A DNA stretch of 64,000 bases, taken from NCBI GenBank assembly GCA_025963635.1, contig JAOQAK010000052.1, positions 310,001-374,000 of the forward strand, read 5' to 3'. The stretch comes from Ferruginibacter sp. Its GTDB lineage: Bacteria; Bacteroidota; Bacteroidia; Chitinophagales; Chitinophagaceae. The notes under the pieces were generated by a model, which saw only the letters and a list, made by a program, of their open reading frames with translations, was not told the origin of the DNA and made no database searches. Positions 1-8,920 of the stretch are shown here, in pieces (position 1 is the first letter of the stretch; each line of letters starts with the position of its first letter). The translations under genes and the position numbers were made by a program.

Positions 1-1169
1 GAATTAAACTGTATGTAACACATGATTTTTTAGATGGTCAGGGTATTCTCAATTTCCTGGCAAGAAATTCTATAAATGTGTTTTTGTATGAAGACAGCGT
101 TGTTAGGGGCTTGTCAAGTGCAATTGATAATGCATTGGCGGTACAGCGGCCAATAGCAGTGTCCAATAGTTCTATGTTCAGGCATATCTTGCGAAGTGCC
201 CCTTCAGTTTCCACGCAGAAGAACACTTTAGCCCACATTTTATCGGAAGGTTTTGAACCGCTAAAAGCATTTTTGGATCAATGGAATGCTGCAAACATGA
301 AATGGGAATACGAACGGATACTGGACTCAGCTTTAAAGAAGTTTTCCCATAAAGAACAACAACAGCAACATCCGGGTATAGCACAGCGCCTTCAATCCCA
401 ATTTAGAAGGGTGTTTTCCTTGCCTGATAAATCATTTACCTGGCTTAGAAATACAGTTACTGCCAGTGAAGATAAGATGGAGGTCGATGAATCAATTAGT
501 CTTCAACCTATTGTTCTATCAAAAGATGACCCGTTAAACAGGATATTAGATAACAGAGCAAGAATATTATATTCACCCGTAATCGATAAATTATTTAAGA
601 TCGTTCCTAAAACGATGGCAAAGAAAATTGCTGAGGCGAATGTACAACAGGCGTTTGTTTTTGATACTGTTTGCCGGTTCTTACCTGAATACCATCAACC
701 GAAGATTTTATGTGTAGGCAGTTACGAAGATACAGCTTCAATGAGTTTGATAAGAATGGGATTACGAGTGGAAGAAATCGACCCGATGATAAATTATTTT
801 CTACAGGAATATATCACCAAACCTACTACACAATTAAGTTCTTATAATATCATTTTAAGCACTTCAGTAATTGAGCATGATCCCAATGATGAATCATTTG
901 TAAGATGCATTAATGATTTGTTGGCACCGGGCGGAGTTGCGATAATCACCTGTGATTATAAGGATGGATGGAAGCCGGGCGATGCGAAACCAAGCGTAGA
1001 CGAAAGGTTTTATACCCAGCATGATTTGAAAGTGCGCTTATTAAATAGTATGCCCGATTGTAAATTAGTAGATACTCCTCAATGGGATTGCCCTGAGCCC
1101 GACTTTCATTATTTAGGAAAATATGTATACACTTTTGCCACCTTCGTTGTAAAAAAGAACAATAATTAA
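1..1169 (+). CDS. C-terminal methyltransferase-domain protein, 5' end outside window
   Basis: The reading frame is open from base 3 to the TAA at 1167-1169, so the gene enters from the left and its start is not visible. The first GTG (78) lies inside the coding sequence and is not the start. The visible N-terminal 60 residues (HDFLDGQG, then ALAVQRPIAVSNSSMFRHI) resemble the end of a glycosyltransferase-like domain. After a linker of about 100 residues comes a class I SAM methyltransferase-like fold: ILCVGSYEDT matches motif I poorly, with no GxGxG, while STSVIEHDPND and LLAPGGVAII match the later motifs well. A fused glycosyltransferase/methyltransferase of surface-polysaccharide synthesis is the likely reading. 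Its stop overlaps the next gene's ATG by one base (TAATG), so the two are probably translationally coupled. Confidence 0.7.
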   Translation, partial: IKLYVTHDFLDGQGILNFLARNSINVFLYEDSVVRGLSSAIDNALAVQRPIAVSNSSMFRHILRSAPSVSTQKNTLAHILSEGFEPLKAFLDQWNAANMKWEYERILDSALKKFSHKEQQQQHPGIAQRLQSQFRRVFSLPDKSFTWLRNTVTASEDKMEVDESISLQPIVLSKDDPLNRILDNRARILYSPVIDKLFKIVPKTMAKKIAEANVQQAFVFDTVCRFLPEYHQPKILCVGSYEDTASMSLIRMGLRVEEIDPMINYFLQEYITKPTTQLSSYNIILSTSVIEHDPNDESFVRCINDLLAPGGVAIITCDYKDGWKPGDAKPSVDERFYTQHDLKVRLLNSMPDCKLVDTPQWDCPEPDFHYLGKYVYTFATFVVKKNNN

Positions 1170-2038
1170 TGACAGCAATTATCTTTGGTGCCAATGGACA
1201 GGATGGGTATTACCTAACGGAACTTTTGCAACAACTTGGGCACAGGGTAATCGGAGTATCGAGATCAGGTGAAAATCAAAGCACTGACATTACTCTTTAC
1301 AGCGAGGTTTCAAATTTAATAAAAGGTACATCTCCTGATTTTATATTTCACCTGGCTGCCAATTCCACAACAAGACATGAGGCATTGTTTGAGAATCATG
1401 CAACAATAAGCACAGGGACATTAAACATCCTGGAAGCTGTTAAAAATTTTTCACCGAAATCCAAAGTCTTTATTTCCGGGAGCGGCCTGCAATTTGTGAA
1501 TAATGATCAGCCTATAAAAGAGGATGACCCTTTTGAAGCTCGCGACGCATATTCAATATGCCGCATTCAATCGGTGTATGCAGCAAGGTATTATCGTAGG
1601 CTGGGTTTGCAGGTATATGTAGGTTATTTTTTCAATCACGATAGCCCTAGACGAACAGAAAGGCATATGGCAAAAAAGATTGCTGAAGCCGCGAAACGGA
1701 TCGCAAACGGTAGCGGTGAAAAAATACAAATCGGCGATATCACTGTTATAAAAGAATGGACCTATGCCGGTGATGTTGTTAAGGGCATCTGGGCACTAGC
1801 GCAACAGGACAATGTTTTTGAATCCAATATTGGTTCGGGTTTGGGTTATTCGATAGAAGAATGGTTGCAGGCCTGCTTTACCATCATCGGGAAAGAATGG
1901 AGAGAGTATGTGGATTTGCGCAATGACTTTAAACCTGAATACAGATCGCTGGTCTGTGATCCATCATTAATCCAATCCCTGGGATGGATGCCTGAAGTGT
2001 CGTTTACGCAACTTGCCAAAATGATGACTGATCAATAA
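1169..2038 (+). CDS. NAD-dependent epimerase/dehydratase, GDP-mannose 4,6-dehydratase-like
   Basis: This is a 289-residue extended short-chain dehydrogenase. The N-terminal GANGQDGYYLTELL is the Rossmann GxxGxxG dinucleotide motif in the form typical of the GDP-mannose dehydratase branch, and FNHDSPRRTERHMAKKI (about residues 153-169) corresponds to the substrate-binding FNHESPRRGE segment of GMD. The usual catalytic YxxxK reads YSICR here, so the lysine is replaced by arginine. It is shorter than a true GMD (about 350 residues; compare 6913-7989). It starts on the stop codon of the preceding methyltransferase and ends 5 bases before a glycosyltransferase, so all three likely form one sugar-modification operon. 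It could make or reduce an unusual deoxy-sugar nucleotide; the exact substrate cannot be read. Confidence 0.8.
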   Translation: MTAIIFGANGQDGYYLTELLQQLGHRVIGVSRSGENQSTDITLYSEVSNLIKGTSPDFIFHLAANSTTRHEALFENHATISTGTLNILEAVKNFSPKSKVFISGSGLQFVNNDQPIKEDDPFEARDAYSICRIQSVYAARYYRRLGLQVYVGYFFNHDSPRRTERHMAKKIAEAAKRIANGSGEKIQIGDITVIKEWTYAGDVVKGIWALAQQDNVFESNIGSGLGYSIEEWLQACFTIIGKEWREYVDLRNDFKPEYRSLVCDPSLIQSLGWMPEVSFTQLAKMMTDQ

Positions 2039-2043
2039 ATAGA

Positions 2044-3174
2044 ATGGCATCTCAAAACATAATATTGGTTCAATTATATTCAAACGGCGATTGCCTTTAT
2101 GCAACTACGGTAGCACAACAAATAAAAACGGACTTTCCTGGTTGTCATCTCACATGGGCTATTTCTTCCTTTTGTAAATCGATTATAGCCAATAACCCGT
2201 TTGTTGACGAAGTTATGGAGGTGAATACAGTCGCGAAAAATGATATTGCCGCATTCAGGCGATTGAAGCGACAAATCTATCGCTTACAAAAAAAAGGCGT
2301 GTATGACCAGGTGTTTATTGTGCACAATGCAGATACCAATCTTGCTTATTATGATGGCAGTATTCGCAGCAGCATTTTAAAGGCCTATCAGCATCCTATC
2401 ACGGTTCCGGTACAGCCGGTACTAAGATTATATCCGGAGGAAATTGAAAGAACCCGCAAGTTTGTTATTGATAGCGGTTTGGAAAAATATAACGATGTGG
2501 TTCTTTTTGAATATGCCCCACAGAGCGGGCAATCAAATATTAGTCTTGCATTCGCCATGAGAATAGCAGAAGGAATTGTGGCAGATCAAAATGTTGCTGT
2601 TATTCTTTCTTCAGCCAACAAAGTGAATCACTCAAATAAAGCCATAATTGATGGAAGCAGCCTTACGTTGCGGGAAACCGCTGCATTATCTCATTACTGC
2701 ACTTTTTTATTGGGTAGTTCGTCTGGAATTACCTGGATCACCACGTCCGAAGCCGGTAAGCAGTTACCCATGGTACAATTACTGAATGCCCACACTACCT
2801 GGGTAAACCCGATCTCCCGCGATTTTGAAAGATTTCACATTGCGAATAACAAGGTAATAGAGTTGCTGAGTTTTGATGAACCAACTATCATTGCATGCGT
2901 TAAAGCGGCGCTCAAAGATTTTGGAAGTGCAAAACAAAAATTTAACCAGCATATTCCACTTCATTTCAGAACCACGCGTAGTATCATTTACAATTTACTT
3001 TGCTACCTGGAATTTGGTGCAATTCTTAAACATATCGAAGTTAACAGGGTTGTGTACGGCGATAATGTATCTTTTTACAAGGAAGTCGTGCTTGGCTTTC
3101 TGCTGGCTCCCTTTACATTGGTTGGAAACGTTTTTAGAAAACGATTAAGAAGAGACGGGATACGGTTACTTTAG
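2044..3174 (+). CDS. Glycosyltransferase family 9-like (heptosyltransferase-type)
   Basis: This 376-residue protein has the two-domain layout of ADP-heptose:LPS heptosyltransferases. The N-terminal strand NIILVQLYSNGDCLYATTVA, with DFPGCHLTWA and NNPFVDEVMEV, matches the acceptor domain. The C-terminal half has the nucleotide-sugar region, with a hydrophobic strand ending in SSAN and then ALSHYCTFLLGSSSGITWI, where GT9 enzymes normally show a D-S-G-x-x-H-type loop. The classical acidic residue is not obvious, so the donor may not be heptose. It follows the epimerase by 5 bases and is the last gene of the + strand polysaccharide operon; the next gene is convergent. The role inferred is transfer of a sugar to lipopolysaccharide or another surface glycan on the cytoplasmic side of the inner membrane. 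Confidence 0.75.
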   Translation: MASQNIILVQLYSNGDCLYATTVAQQIKTDFPGCHLTWAISSFCKSIIANNPFVDEVMEVNTVAKNDIAAFRRLKRQIYRLQKKGVYDQVFIVHNADTNLAYYDGSIRSSILKAYQHPITVPVQPVLRLYPEEIERTRKFVIDSGLEKYNDVVLFEYAPQSGQSNISLAFAMRIAEGIVADQNVAVILSSANKVNHSNKAIIDGSSLTLRETAALSHYCTFLLGSSSGITWITTSEAGKQLPMVQLLNAHTTWVNPISRDFERFHIANNKVIELLSFDEPTIIACVKAALKDFGSAKQKFNQHIPLHFRTTRSIIYNLLCYLEFGAILKHIEVNRVVYGDNVSFYKEVVLGFLLAPFTLVGNVFRKRLRRDGIRLL

Positions 3175-3198
3175 ATACCATCAACCAAAGGTGATCAA

Positions 3199-5661
3199 TT
3201 ATCTTATTAATATTACTGATCCTTTCATAATCTTCGGAACGCGAACTTTTTCAAATTTACAGTACCAAATGTAGGCGCCTGCTTCGGCCTTGCCATCGTT
3301 GATATTGCCATCCCATCCCTTTTTAGCATCGTGCGTCTCAAATACTTTTTCTCCCCAACGGTTAAATATTGCGAGATAAAAATTTGTAATGTTGTCTCCA
3401 TTTAAGATTTTAAACACATCATTTCTTTGATCATCATTTGGCGAAAAAGCCGTCGGGAAAAATATTTCACAACTTCGTTCTGTGATGATGATATCATCAC
3501 TTGCGGTACCGCAAGTATTGGTTACGGTTACTGAATATAAACCAGCTTTCTTCACATCATAGTAGCTTAGCGTTGATCCGTCTTGCCACAGATAAAGAGG
3601 AAATGCTCCTGGAGCAATTCTTAAAGTATCAGTTATGCAAAACGCTTTATCAATGCCCAGGTTTGGTCTTGGTTGAGCTAATACAACAAGGTTCAAAGTG
3701 CGAACGCTGTCACAGCCATTCTGCGCAATAAATTTATCAACATATGTACCGCTGTTAGTATATCCCGCATAATTCTCACCATCACAAATAGCCACTTCAA
3801 CAATAGCCATAGAGGATGGCTTTACCACAAGATTGATCGTTCGGACGCTATCGCAGCTATTGATACCTTGAAGCGTGTCAATGTATATACCTGTTGTTTT
3901 ATATCCTTCAAATTGATCGCCCTGGCAAATTGTTCGATTAACGATGGAAGATGATCCTGGCTTTACGTTAAGGTTGATCGTCCTAGTACTATCGCACCCA
4001 TTCTGTGTCTTCAAAATTTCGATGTAAGTCCCTGATATTTTATAACCCTGGAAATTTTGACCTTCGCAGATCGTTTGGTTAATAGTTGAAAATGATTTGG
4101 GATTTACTGATAAGTTGACAGTATCCTTATATATTCCACATCCGGGTACATCCACCTGCAAAATGTACTCCCCGGAGTTGGCAGCAGATATATTATTTAT
4201 TACAGGATTTTGTGTATTGCTTATGAAGCTATTTGGACCAGTCCAGTTATATGTCGCCGAACTTATGGCTTCTGCTGACAAAGAAATTATGTTTCCAGCG
4301 CATGGATTTATATCAGTAACATTTATTCTGGCCTGTAAAGAATTAAAATCACTGAAATAGCCAAAGCTTCCGCCTAATATATCTCCTTGTAAAACGCCCA
4401 ATTGAAAAACATTGGACGAATTACTAATGGTAATATTGGAGCCATTTGGATAGCTTGAAAGAGGTAAACTAATTCGTGCAAAATAATATACGCCTCCGGT
4501 GCCGGGTACCACATTAAATTGAGTACCGGAAATTACTCCGGCCATATTGTTTATCAGGAAGTCATTTTGGGCGCCATTTTTTATCAATAAAGTTACCACG
4601 AAAGGTTCATAGGTGCTTCTTGCCACTGACACAGAACTGCTGCCGGTACAATTTATTTTTGGCAATATAGCCGATCCAACTTCACAGCCAGTACCCGACA
4701 ATTGGTATGCATACACTGGCGCCGAAGCTTTGATATAGGTTGAGCTATTTTTAACTGTTAATTCCGTTGATTGTCCTGCATTCAGGGTATTTACAAGTAG
4801 ACCATCCTGAAAAATGCCGGTGAGGTTTTGAGTAGCGACGATGTATACTTTATCATACGGAAAGTTGAGATTACTCTTAAAAGCGATGTACTCATTTCCG
4901 ACTACATTTAGGGGGACTGTTTGATCTCCTGCCAGGTCTGAACACACACCTCCATATACATTCCCATATAACAGGTCATCAGAAAGAGTAATGGCAATTG
5001 GTTTTGTTGATGAAACAGAGGAACCTTGTAAATGTTGTGCCGCCGCCTGGGAAGTAGCAATGGCTGCATATGTCTGGCCCTTATCTAAAGTTACCTGGAA
5101 CGGGATATTTGCATTATGTCCAATTATGTTCGATGTGGGATTTATTGTTATGACACAATTGTCTTCCGCAGCTACTATATTAAAAGAGGAATAAGGAAGT
5201 GGGTTGTAGGAAGGCGTATTATCAAGTAAATTTTGTGACGAAATATAAAATTGGTTTCCAAGGGCATTCCTGCCTTTCAGAACGAACATTTCAGGATTAG
5301 GGCCATTGCCATTTACTTCGTAGTATACCCCTATTTTATTATCCGCAGTTATTTTAATCCCCCTGTTTTGAACAATGTTGCCAGGTGTGCATTCAATATT
5401 GGACAACCAGGTTGTAAGATCAACAGAAAAAATAGAATTTGCTGCGAGTGAAAAAGTTTGGGTAGGTAATCCTCCATTTGCAGGTTGCGAGATAGTTATT
5501 TTAGCAGGTTGTTGATAAGAAGAAATTTTGAGAGAAATTGGTTTATTGTAACCGTAGGCAGATGAAATATAGGGAGCAGCAAACCAGAACGATGTATCGG
5601 TTTGTGCACAGGCAATTATTGCCATGAATAATAAACCTATGCATACTGAAGCTTTTTTCAT
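3199..5661 (-). CDS. Secreted protein with IgGFc-binding-like N-terminus and gliding-type C-terminal domain
   Basis: This is an 820-residue exported protein with an N-terminal signal peptide (MKKASVCIGLLFMAIIACAQ). The first half (DTSFWFAAPYIS..., followed by repeated beta strands) resembles the IgGFc-binding N-terminal domain common in large Bacteroidota adhesins. An Ig-like segment near residue 460 follows, then three tandem repeats of about 50 residues at roughly 525-660, each with a TICxGxxxxGY...G.Y...L....GCDS pattern. The end (FFPTAFSPNDDQRNDVF ... YNRWGEKVF-type ... GAYIWYCKFE) is the gliding motility-associated (CHU_C) C-terminal domain, a type B signal for type IX secretion. It is probably displayed on the cell surface and involved in adhesion. 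It is convergent with the glycosyltransferase at 2044-3174, with a 24-base gap. Confidence 0.85.
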   Translation of the reverse strand: MKKASVCIGLLFMAIIACAQTDTSFWFAAPYISSAYGYNKPISLKISSYQQPAKITISQPANGGLPTQTFSLAANSIFSVDLTTWLSNIECTPGNIVQNRGIKITADNKIGVYYEVNGNGPNPEMFVLKGRNALGNQFYISSQNLLDNTPSYNPLPYSSFNIVAAEDNCVITINPTSNIIGHNANIPFQVTLDKGQTYAAIATSQAAAQHLQGSSVSSTKPIAITLSDDLLYGNVYGGVCSDLAGDQTVPLNVVGNEYIAFKSNLNFPYDKVYIVATQNLTGIFQDGLLVNTLNAGQSTELTVKNSSTYIKASAPVYAYQLSGTGCEVGSAILPKINCTGSSSVSVARSTYEPFVVTLLIKNGAQNDFLINNMAGVISGTQFNVVPGTGGVYYFARISLPLSSYPNGSNITISNSSNVFQLGVLQGDILGGSFGYFSDFNSLQARINVTDINPCAGNIISLSAEAISSATYNWTGPNSFISNTQNPVINNISAANSGEYILQVDVPGCGIYKDTVNLSVNPKSFSTINQTICEGQNFQGYKISGTYIEILKTQNGCDSTRTINLNVKPGSSSIVNRTICQGDQFEGYKTTGIYIDTLQGINSCDSVRTINLVVKPSSMAIVEVAICDGENYAGYTNSGTYVDKFIAQNGCDSVRTLNLVVLAQPRPNLGIDKAFCITDTLRIAPGAFPLYLWQDGSTLSYYDVKKAGLYSVTVTNTCGTASDDIIITERSCEIFFPTAFSPNDDQRNDVFKILNGDNITNFYLAIFNRWGEKVFETHDAKKGWDGNINDGKAEAGAYIWYCKFEKVRVPKIMKGSVILIR

Positions 5662-5757
5662 AAAATGGATCAGCTTAAAAAGCAGATACAGTACTATAGA
5701 TTTTTTTAGCTATTTCAATCATATTAAAATGATAAGTAAGTCAATATTGGGCAGTAG

Positions 5758-6546
5758 CTACGGTATCTGAATTAAACGAAATGTTTCGAGATTATTTGAG
5801 TTGCCGGATATTGTTATCCTTGTGGAAGCATGCAGGTAGTTTCCGCTTATTTCAACCATCTCCCAGGTGTTTGTAAAAGTTGTTGGAGCATTTACTGTGA
5901 GTAATAATGTCCGCTTATCCGAGGTTGTAAATTGCCAGGTGGTAGTGTAGGTAAGATTAAGTTCATTGGTGTGAGTTCCTGTTCCATCTGCATTGAACGT
6001 AAACCTGAGATTATCGTATGGTATACCTGTAGTATTAACGCCGCCATTTGTATAACTGCTGTAGCTGCCGCTTATTACGTGGTGAAGCCGGTCTACTTTC
6101 CATATTTTTTCCGTTAAAATTTGTTCCTTTGTACCCCAGGTTGGCACTCCTCCCGAAAGTGTTAAAACAGAACCATCGGCGCCTACAGGTATTATACTCC
6201 ACCGGTTTCCATTCCAATAGGGGATGTCACCGGAAGAAACGCCCTTCGTTGCCACCGGGTACCAGGAAGAGCCATCCCAATAATAATATCCGGGAGCTAC
6301 ATTGGTTGGAGAATTACCTGCGGTAGCGGTATTATATACCAACAGACCGGATACAGGATTACTTACCGGGGCAGCTAAATTGGTAGCGCTCAATGCAATC
6401 CGAGGCGGTAAAAACCCTTTATTGTTACTGTGTACTTCAAATTGAGCGGAAGGATCCGGTGTATTAGTGCCTATACTGACTTGGGACCATCCAGTAAATA
6501 TGACTGAAAATGTAAGGCATGCAGCTAAAAAGAATTTTTGTTTCAT
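5758..6546 (-). CDS. Exported surface protein with SIGTNTPDPSA repeat-family N-terminus
   Basis: This is a 262-residue protein with a signal peptide ending at about residue 21 (GWSQ). It is followed by VSIGTNTPDPSAQFEVHSNNKGFLPPR, the hallmark start of a large Bacteroidota family of tail-fibre-like or cell-surface proteins. The middle (GYYYWDGSSWYPVATK, IPYWNGNRWSII) is the usual glycine/tryptophan-rich linker. The C-terminal 110 residues look like a small lipocalin-like beta domain (LRFTFNADGTGTHTNE, TTWQFTTSDKRTLLLT). No type IX sorting domain is visible. It lies 96 bases upstream of the gliding-type adhesin on the same strand and may be co-expressed with it. Its function is unknown beyond a surface location. 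Confidence 0.75.
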   Translation of the reverse strand: MKQKFFLAACLTFSVIFTGWSQVSIGTNTPDPSAQFEVHSNNKGFLPPRIALSATNLAAPVSNPVSGLLVYNTATAGNSPTNVAPGYYYWDGSSWYPVATKGVSSGDIPYWNGNRWSIIPVGADGSVLTLSGGVPTWGTKEQILTEKIWKVDRLHHVISGSYSSYTNGGVNTTGIPYDNLRFTFNADGTGTHTNELNLTYTTTWQFTTSDKRTLLLTVNAPTTFTNTWEMVEISGNYLHASTRITISGNSNNLETFRLIQIP

Positions 6547-6834
6547 TTGGGGTACTTAATATTGGGTAAAAGAAATTAAATATTAAAATGAAAGTAGACC
6601 TTTTTAGGTATAAAAAACTCTTAATTTAAATAATGTTCAAATTTGGGCGATGTGGTGAGCTGATTCAATTCCGAAACATTCGTCCTGAAAATGAGACAAT
6701 CTTCATCAAGCAGATCATCAAAAATAATTTGCTAACATGTATCTGTAGGAATCAAAAAATAATTAAAGGAGTGTTATGTGTTGTTAGCAGCTAAAGACAT
6801 TTTCAAAAATTAAAAATTTCTAACGACAATATAC
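6547..6834. other. Intergenic, AT-rich, no gene seen
   Basis: No open reading frame or RNA gene is supported here. It contains the upstream region of the surface protein at 5758-6546 and leads into the hairpin terminator at 6835. Confidence 0.6.
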
Positions 6835-6867
6835 AAAAACCCCCTTGAGTTATCAAAGGGGTTTTTT
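6835..6867. terminator. Hairpin terminator downstream of gmd, usable on both strands
   Basis: The stem CCCCTT...AAGGGG is flanked by runs of A on the left and T on the right (AAAAACCCCC ... GGGGTTTTTT) with a loop of about nine bases. It lies 46 bases past the gmd stop, so it most likely ends gmd transcription on the minus strand. Confidence 0.85.
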
Positions 6868-6912
6868 ATTGACTGGGTTATAAAAAACTGTAGATTCTTT
6901 ATATTGAGTAAC

Positions 6913-7989
6913 CTAGTTTTTATAAGTATTTGCCTTCTGCCCCTTCAACTCTTCCTCCATCATTTCTTTTACCAACATCGGTAAATCATATTTTGGCTGC
7001 CAGCCGAGTTGTGTGTTAGCCTTGGTTGCATCACCGATCAGCAAATCAACTTCTGTTGGCCTGAAATAACGCGGATGAATACCCACTACCTGCTTGCCAA
7101 TTGGCAATTGGTATTCAGGATGATTGCATTTAACCACAAAGGCCTTTTCATCAATTCCGTGCCCCTTAAATTCCAGTTCAATCCCTGCTTCGGCAAATGC
7201 CATTGTTACAAAATCCCTTACTGTAGTGGTAATGCCGGTAGCCAGTACAAAATCCTCCGGTACTTCCTGTTGCATCATCAGCCACATGCCTTCCACATAA
7301 TCTTTCGCATGCCCCCAATCTCTTTTGGCTTCGAGGTTACCGAGTTTTAGAATATCTTCCTGCCCTGTTACGATTCTCGAAACGGCTATTGTGATTTTTC
7401 TTGTAACAAAAGTTTCGCCTCTCAATGGACTTTCATGGTTAAATAGAATACCGTTCACCGCGTACATTCCATAAGCTTCACGATAGTTCACCGTAATCCA
7501 GTAACCGTATAGTTTAGCAACCCCATACGGAGAGCGTGGATAGAAAGGAGTAGTCTCTTTTTGAGGAACTTCCTGCACCAATCCGTACAATTCTGAGGTG
7601 GAAGCCTGGTAAAATTTGGTTTTCTTTTCAAGGCCCAATATCCTGATTGCTTCCAATATCCGCAATACACCGATACCATCAGAGTTGGCTGTATATTCAG
7701 GAGTTTCAAAGCTCACCTGCACATGACTTTGTGCAGCGAGGTTATAAATTTCGTCGGGTTGAGTTTGTTGTATGATGCGTAGTAAACTGGATGCATCAGT
7801 AAGGTCGCCATAATGCAATTGGAAGCGGTCAGATAAACTCTTGTCATTAAACAAATGATCAATCCTGTCTGTATTGATCAATGAACTGCGGCGTTTAATA
7901 CCATGAACGGTATAGCCTTTTTTTAATAATAGTTCTGCCAGGTAAGCTCCATCTTGCCCGGTAATGCCTGTTAATAATGCTATTTTCAT
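6913..7989 (-). CDS. gmd: GDP-mannose 4,6-dehydratase
   Basis: This is a full-length (358 residue) GDP-mannose 4,6-dehydratase. It converts GDP-D-mannose to GDP-4-keto-6-deoxymannose, the common precursor of GDP-fucose, GDP-rhamnose and GDP-perosamine. [16 protein letters not shown] is the NADP-binding glycine motif, STSELYG holds the catalytic Ser/Glu and YGVAK the catalytic Tyr/Lys. [17 protein letters not shown] and [19 protein letters not shown] are highly conserved GMD segments. No GDP-fucose synthase gene is visible beside it, so the final sugar cannot be stated. It sits upstream of a glycosyltransferase and a methyltransferase on the same strand (8031-9859), which suggests a deoxy-sugar glycan pathway. 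Confidence 0.97.
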   Translation of the reverse strand: MKIALLTGITGQDGAYLAELLLKKGYTVHGIKRRSSLINTDRIDHLFNDKSLSDRFQLHYGDLTDASSLLRIIQQTQPDEIYNLAAQSHVQVSFETPEYTANSDGIGVLRILEAIRILGLEKKTKFYQASTSELYGLVQEVPQKETTPFYPRSPYGVAKLYGYWITVNYREAYGMYAVNGILFNHESPLRGETFVTRKITIAVSRIVTGQEDILKLGNLEAKRDWGHAKDYVEGMWLMMQQEVPEDFVLATGITTTVRDFVTMAFAEAGIELEFKGHGIDEKAFVVKCNHPEYQLPIGKQVVGIHPRYFRPTEVDLLIGDATKANTQLGWQPKYDLPMLVKEMMEEELKGQKANTYKN

Positions 7990-8030
7990 TCTGTGTTTAT
8001 TGTTGATAAATTGATAAAAATGATCCTAAA

Positions 8031-8885
8031 TTATTTATAAATGCTTCTAAATAGCAAGGCACCGTATTGTTTGGTAAAATAAATTGCTGCGAAAATATAC
8101 CATCTAAGGTCAGGATAAAATTTTTTCATGAATTTCGCGTGATTTTTCAAAGAAATAATCCACACCTTTTTTAATTTATTCTTATCGGTGCTACCCCTGT
8201 GCACATGCATCACTTTAGCCTCCGGTAAAAAATGAATTTGATATCCCAGCTGTTTAAAATCCCAGCACCACAACACATCTTCGCAATACATAAAGAAATC
8301 ATCCGACAATTTTTTCTTAGGTAATTCCTTGATGATCCTCTTTGGAAATAACATAAACGCACCCCATACCCAATCACAATTGGTAAAACTTTGATGATCA
8401 AAATAATGATGCAACATCAGGGCCTCCTGTTTTGGCTTGGGTAAAAGTTTATAAAAAGGAAACACTTCCAATAGTTCCCAGCCAATTGTTCTGAAACGAC
8501 GACAGTTATATTGTATCGCTCCGTTGGGGTAGGTTAATTGTCCTGTAACCATACCCACTTCTTTATGTTCCTGCAAATAATCGAGGCAGATCTTTGGAGC
8601 ATTATTAATTAATTCCGTATCGCTGTTGAGTAGTAAAAGATATTCGCCTGTGGCATGATCAATTCCGAGATTATTGCCACCAGTAAAGCCCGTGTTGGTC
8701 TCATTGATTATTAATTTGATTTCCGGGAATTGTTGTTTGAAAAGGACCGGATCACATTCAACCGATGCATTGTCTACCAGCACAATTTCAAACGAAAGGT
8801 CTTTTAATTTATCATAAATAGAAGCGATACACTTACTGGTAAGGGTAAACGTATTATAATTTATGATGATGATGGAGAGTTGCAT
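8031..8885 (-). CDS. Glycosyltransferase family 2
   Basis: This is a 284-residue GT-A fold transferase. SIIIINYNTFTLTSKCIASIY with EIVLVDNASVECDP is the nucleotide-sugar-binding start, TGEYLLLLNSDTEL holds the metal-binding DxD equivalent (NSD), and WVWGAFMLFPKRII with DDFFMYCEDVLWCWDF is the acceptor/base region of rhamnosyltransferase-like GT2 enzymes. No transmembrane anchor is evident, although the last 20 residues are hydrophobic and basic and may sit on the membrane. The gene lies 35 bases downstream of a SAM methyltransferase on the same strand and 41 bases upstream of gmd. A polysaccharide cluster role is inferred, with deoxy-hexose transfer plausible given gmd. Confidence 0.9.
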   Translation of the reverse strand: MQLSIIIINYNTFTLTSKCIASIYDKLKDLSFEIVLVDNASVECDPVLFKQQFPEIKLIINETNTGFTGGNNLGIDHATGEYLLLLNSDTELINNAPKICLDYLQEHKEVGMVTGQLTYPNGAIQYNCRRFRTIGWELLEVFPFYKLLPKPKQEALMLHHYFDHQSFTNCDWVWGAFMLFPKRIIKELPKKKLSDDFFMYCEDVLWCWDFKQLGYQIHFLPEAKVMHVHRGSTDKNKLKKVWIISLKNHAKFMKKFYPDLRWYIFAAIYFTKQYGALLFRSIYK

Positions 8886-8920
8886 GGAGGTCGGTTATCA
8901 AAAATATTGAATCAGACAAT

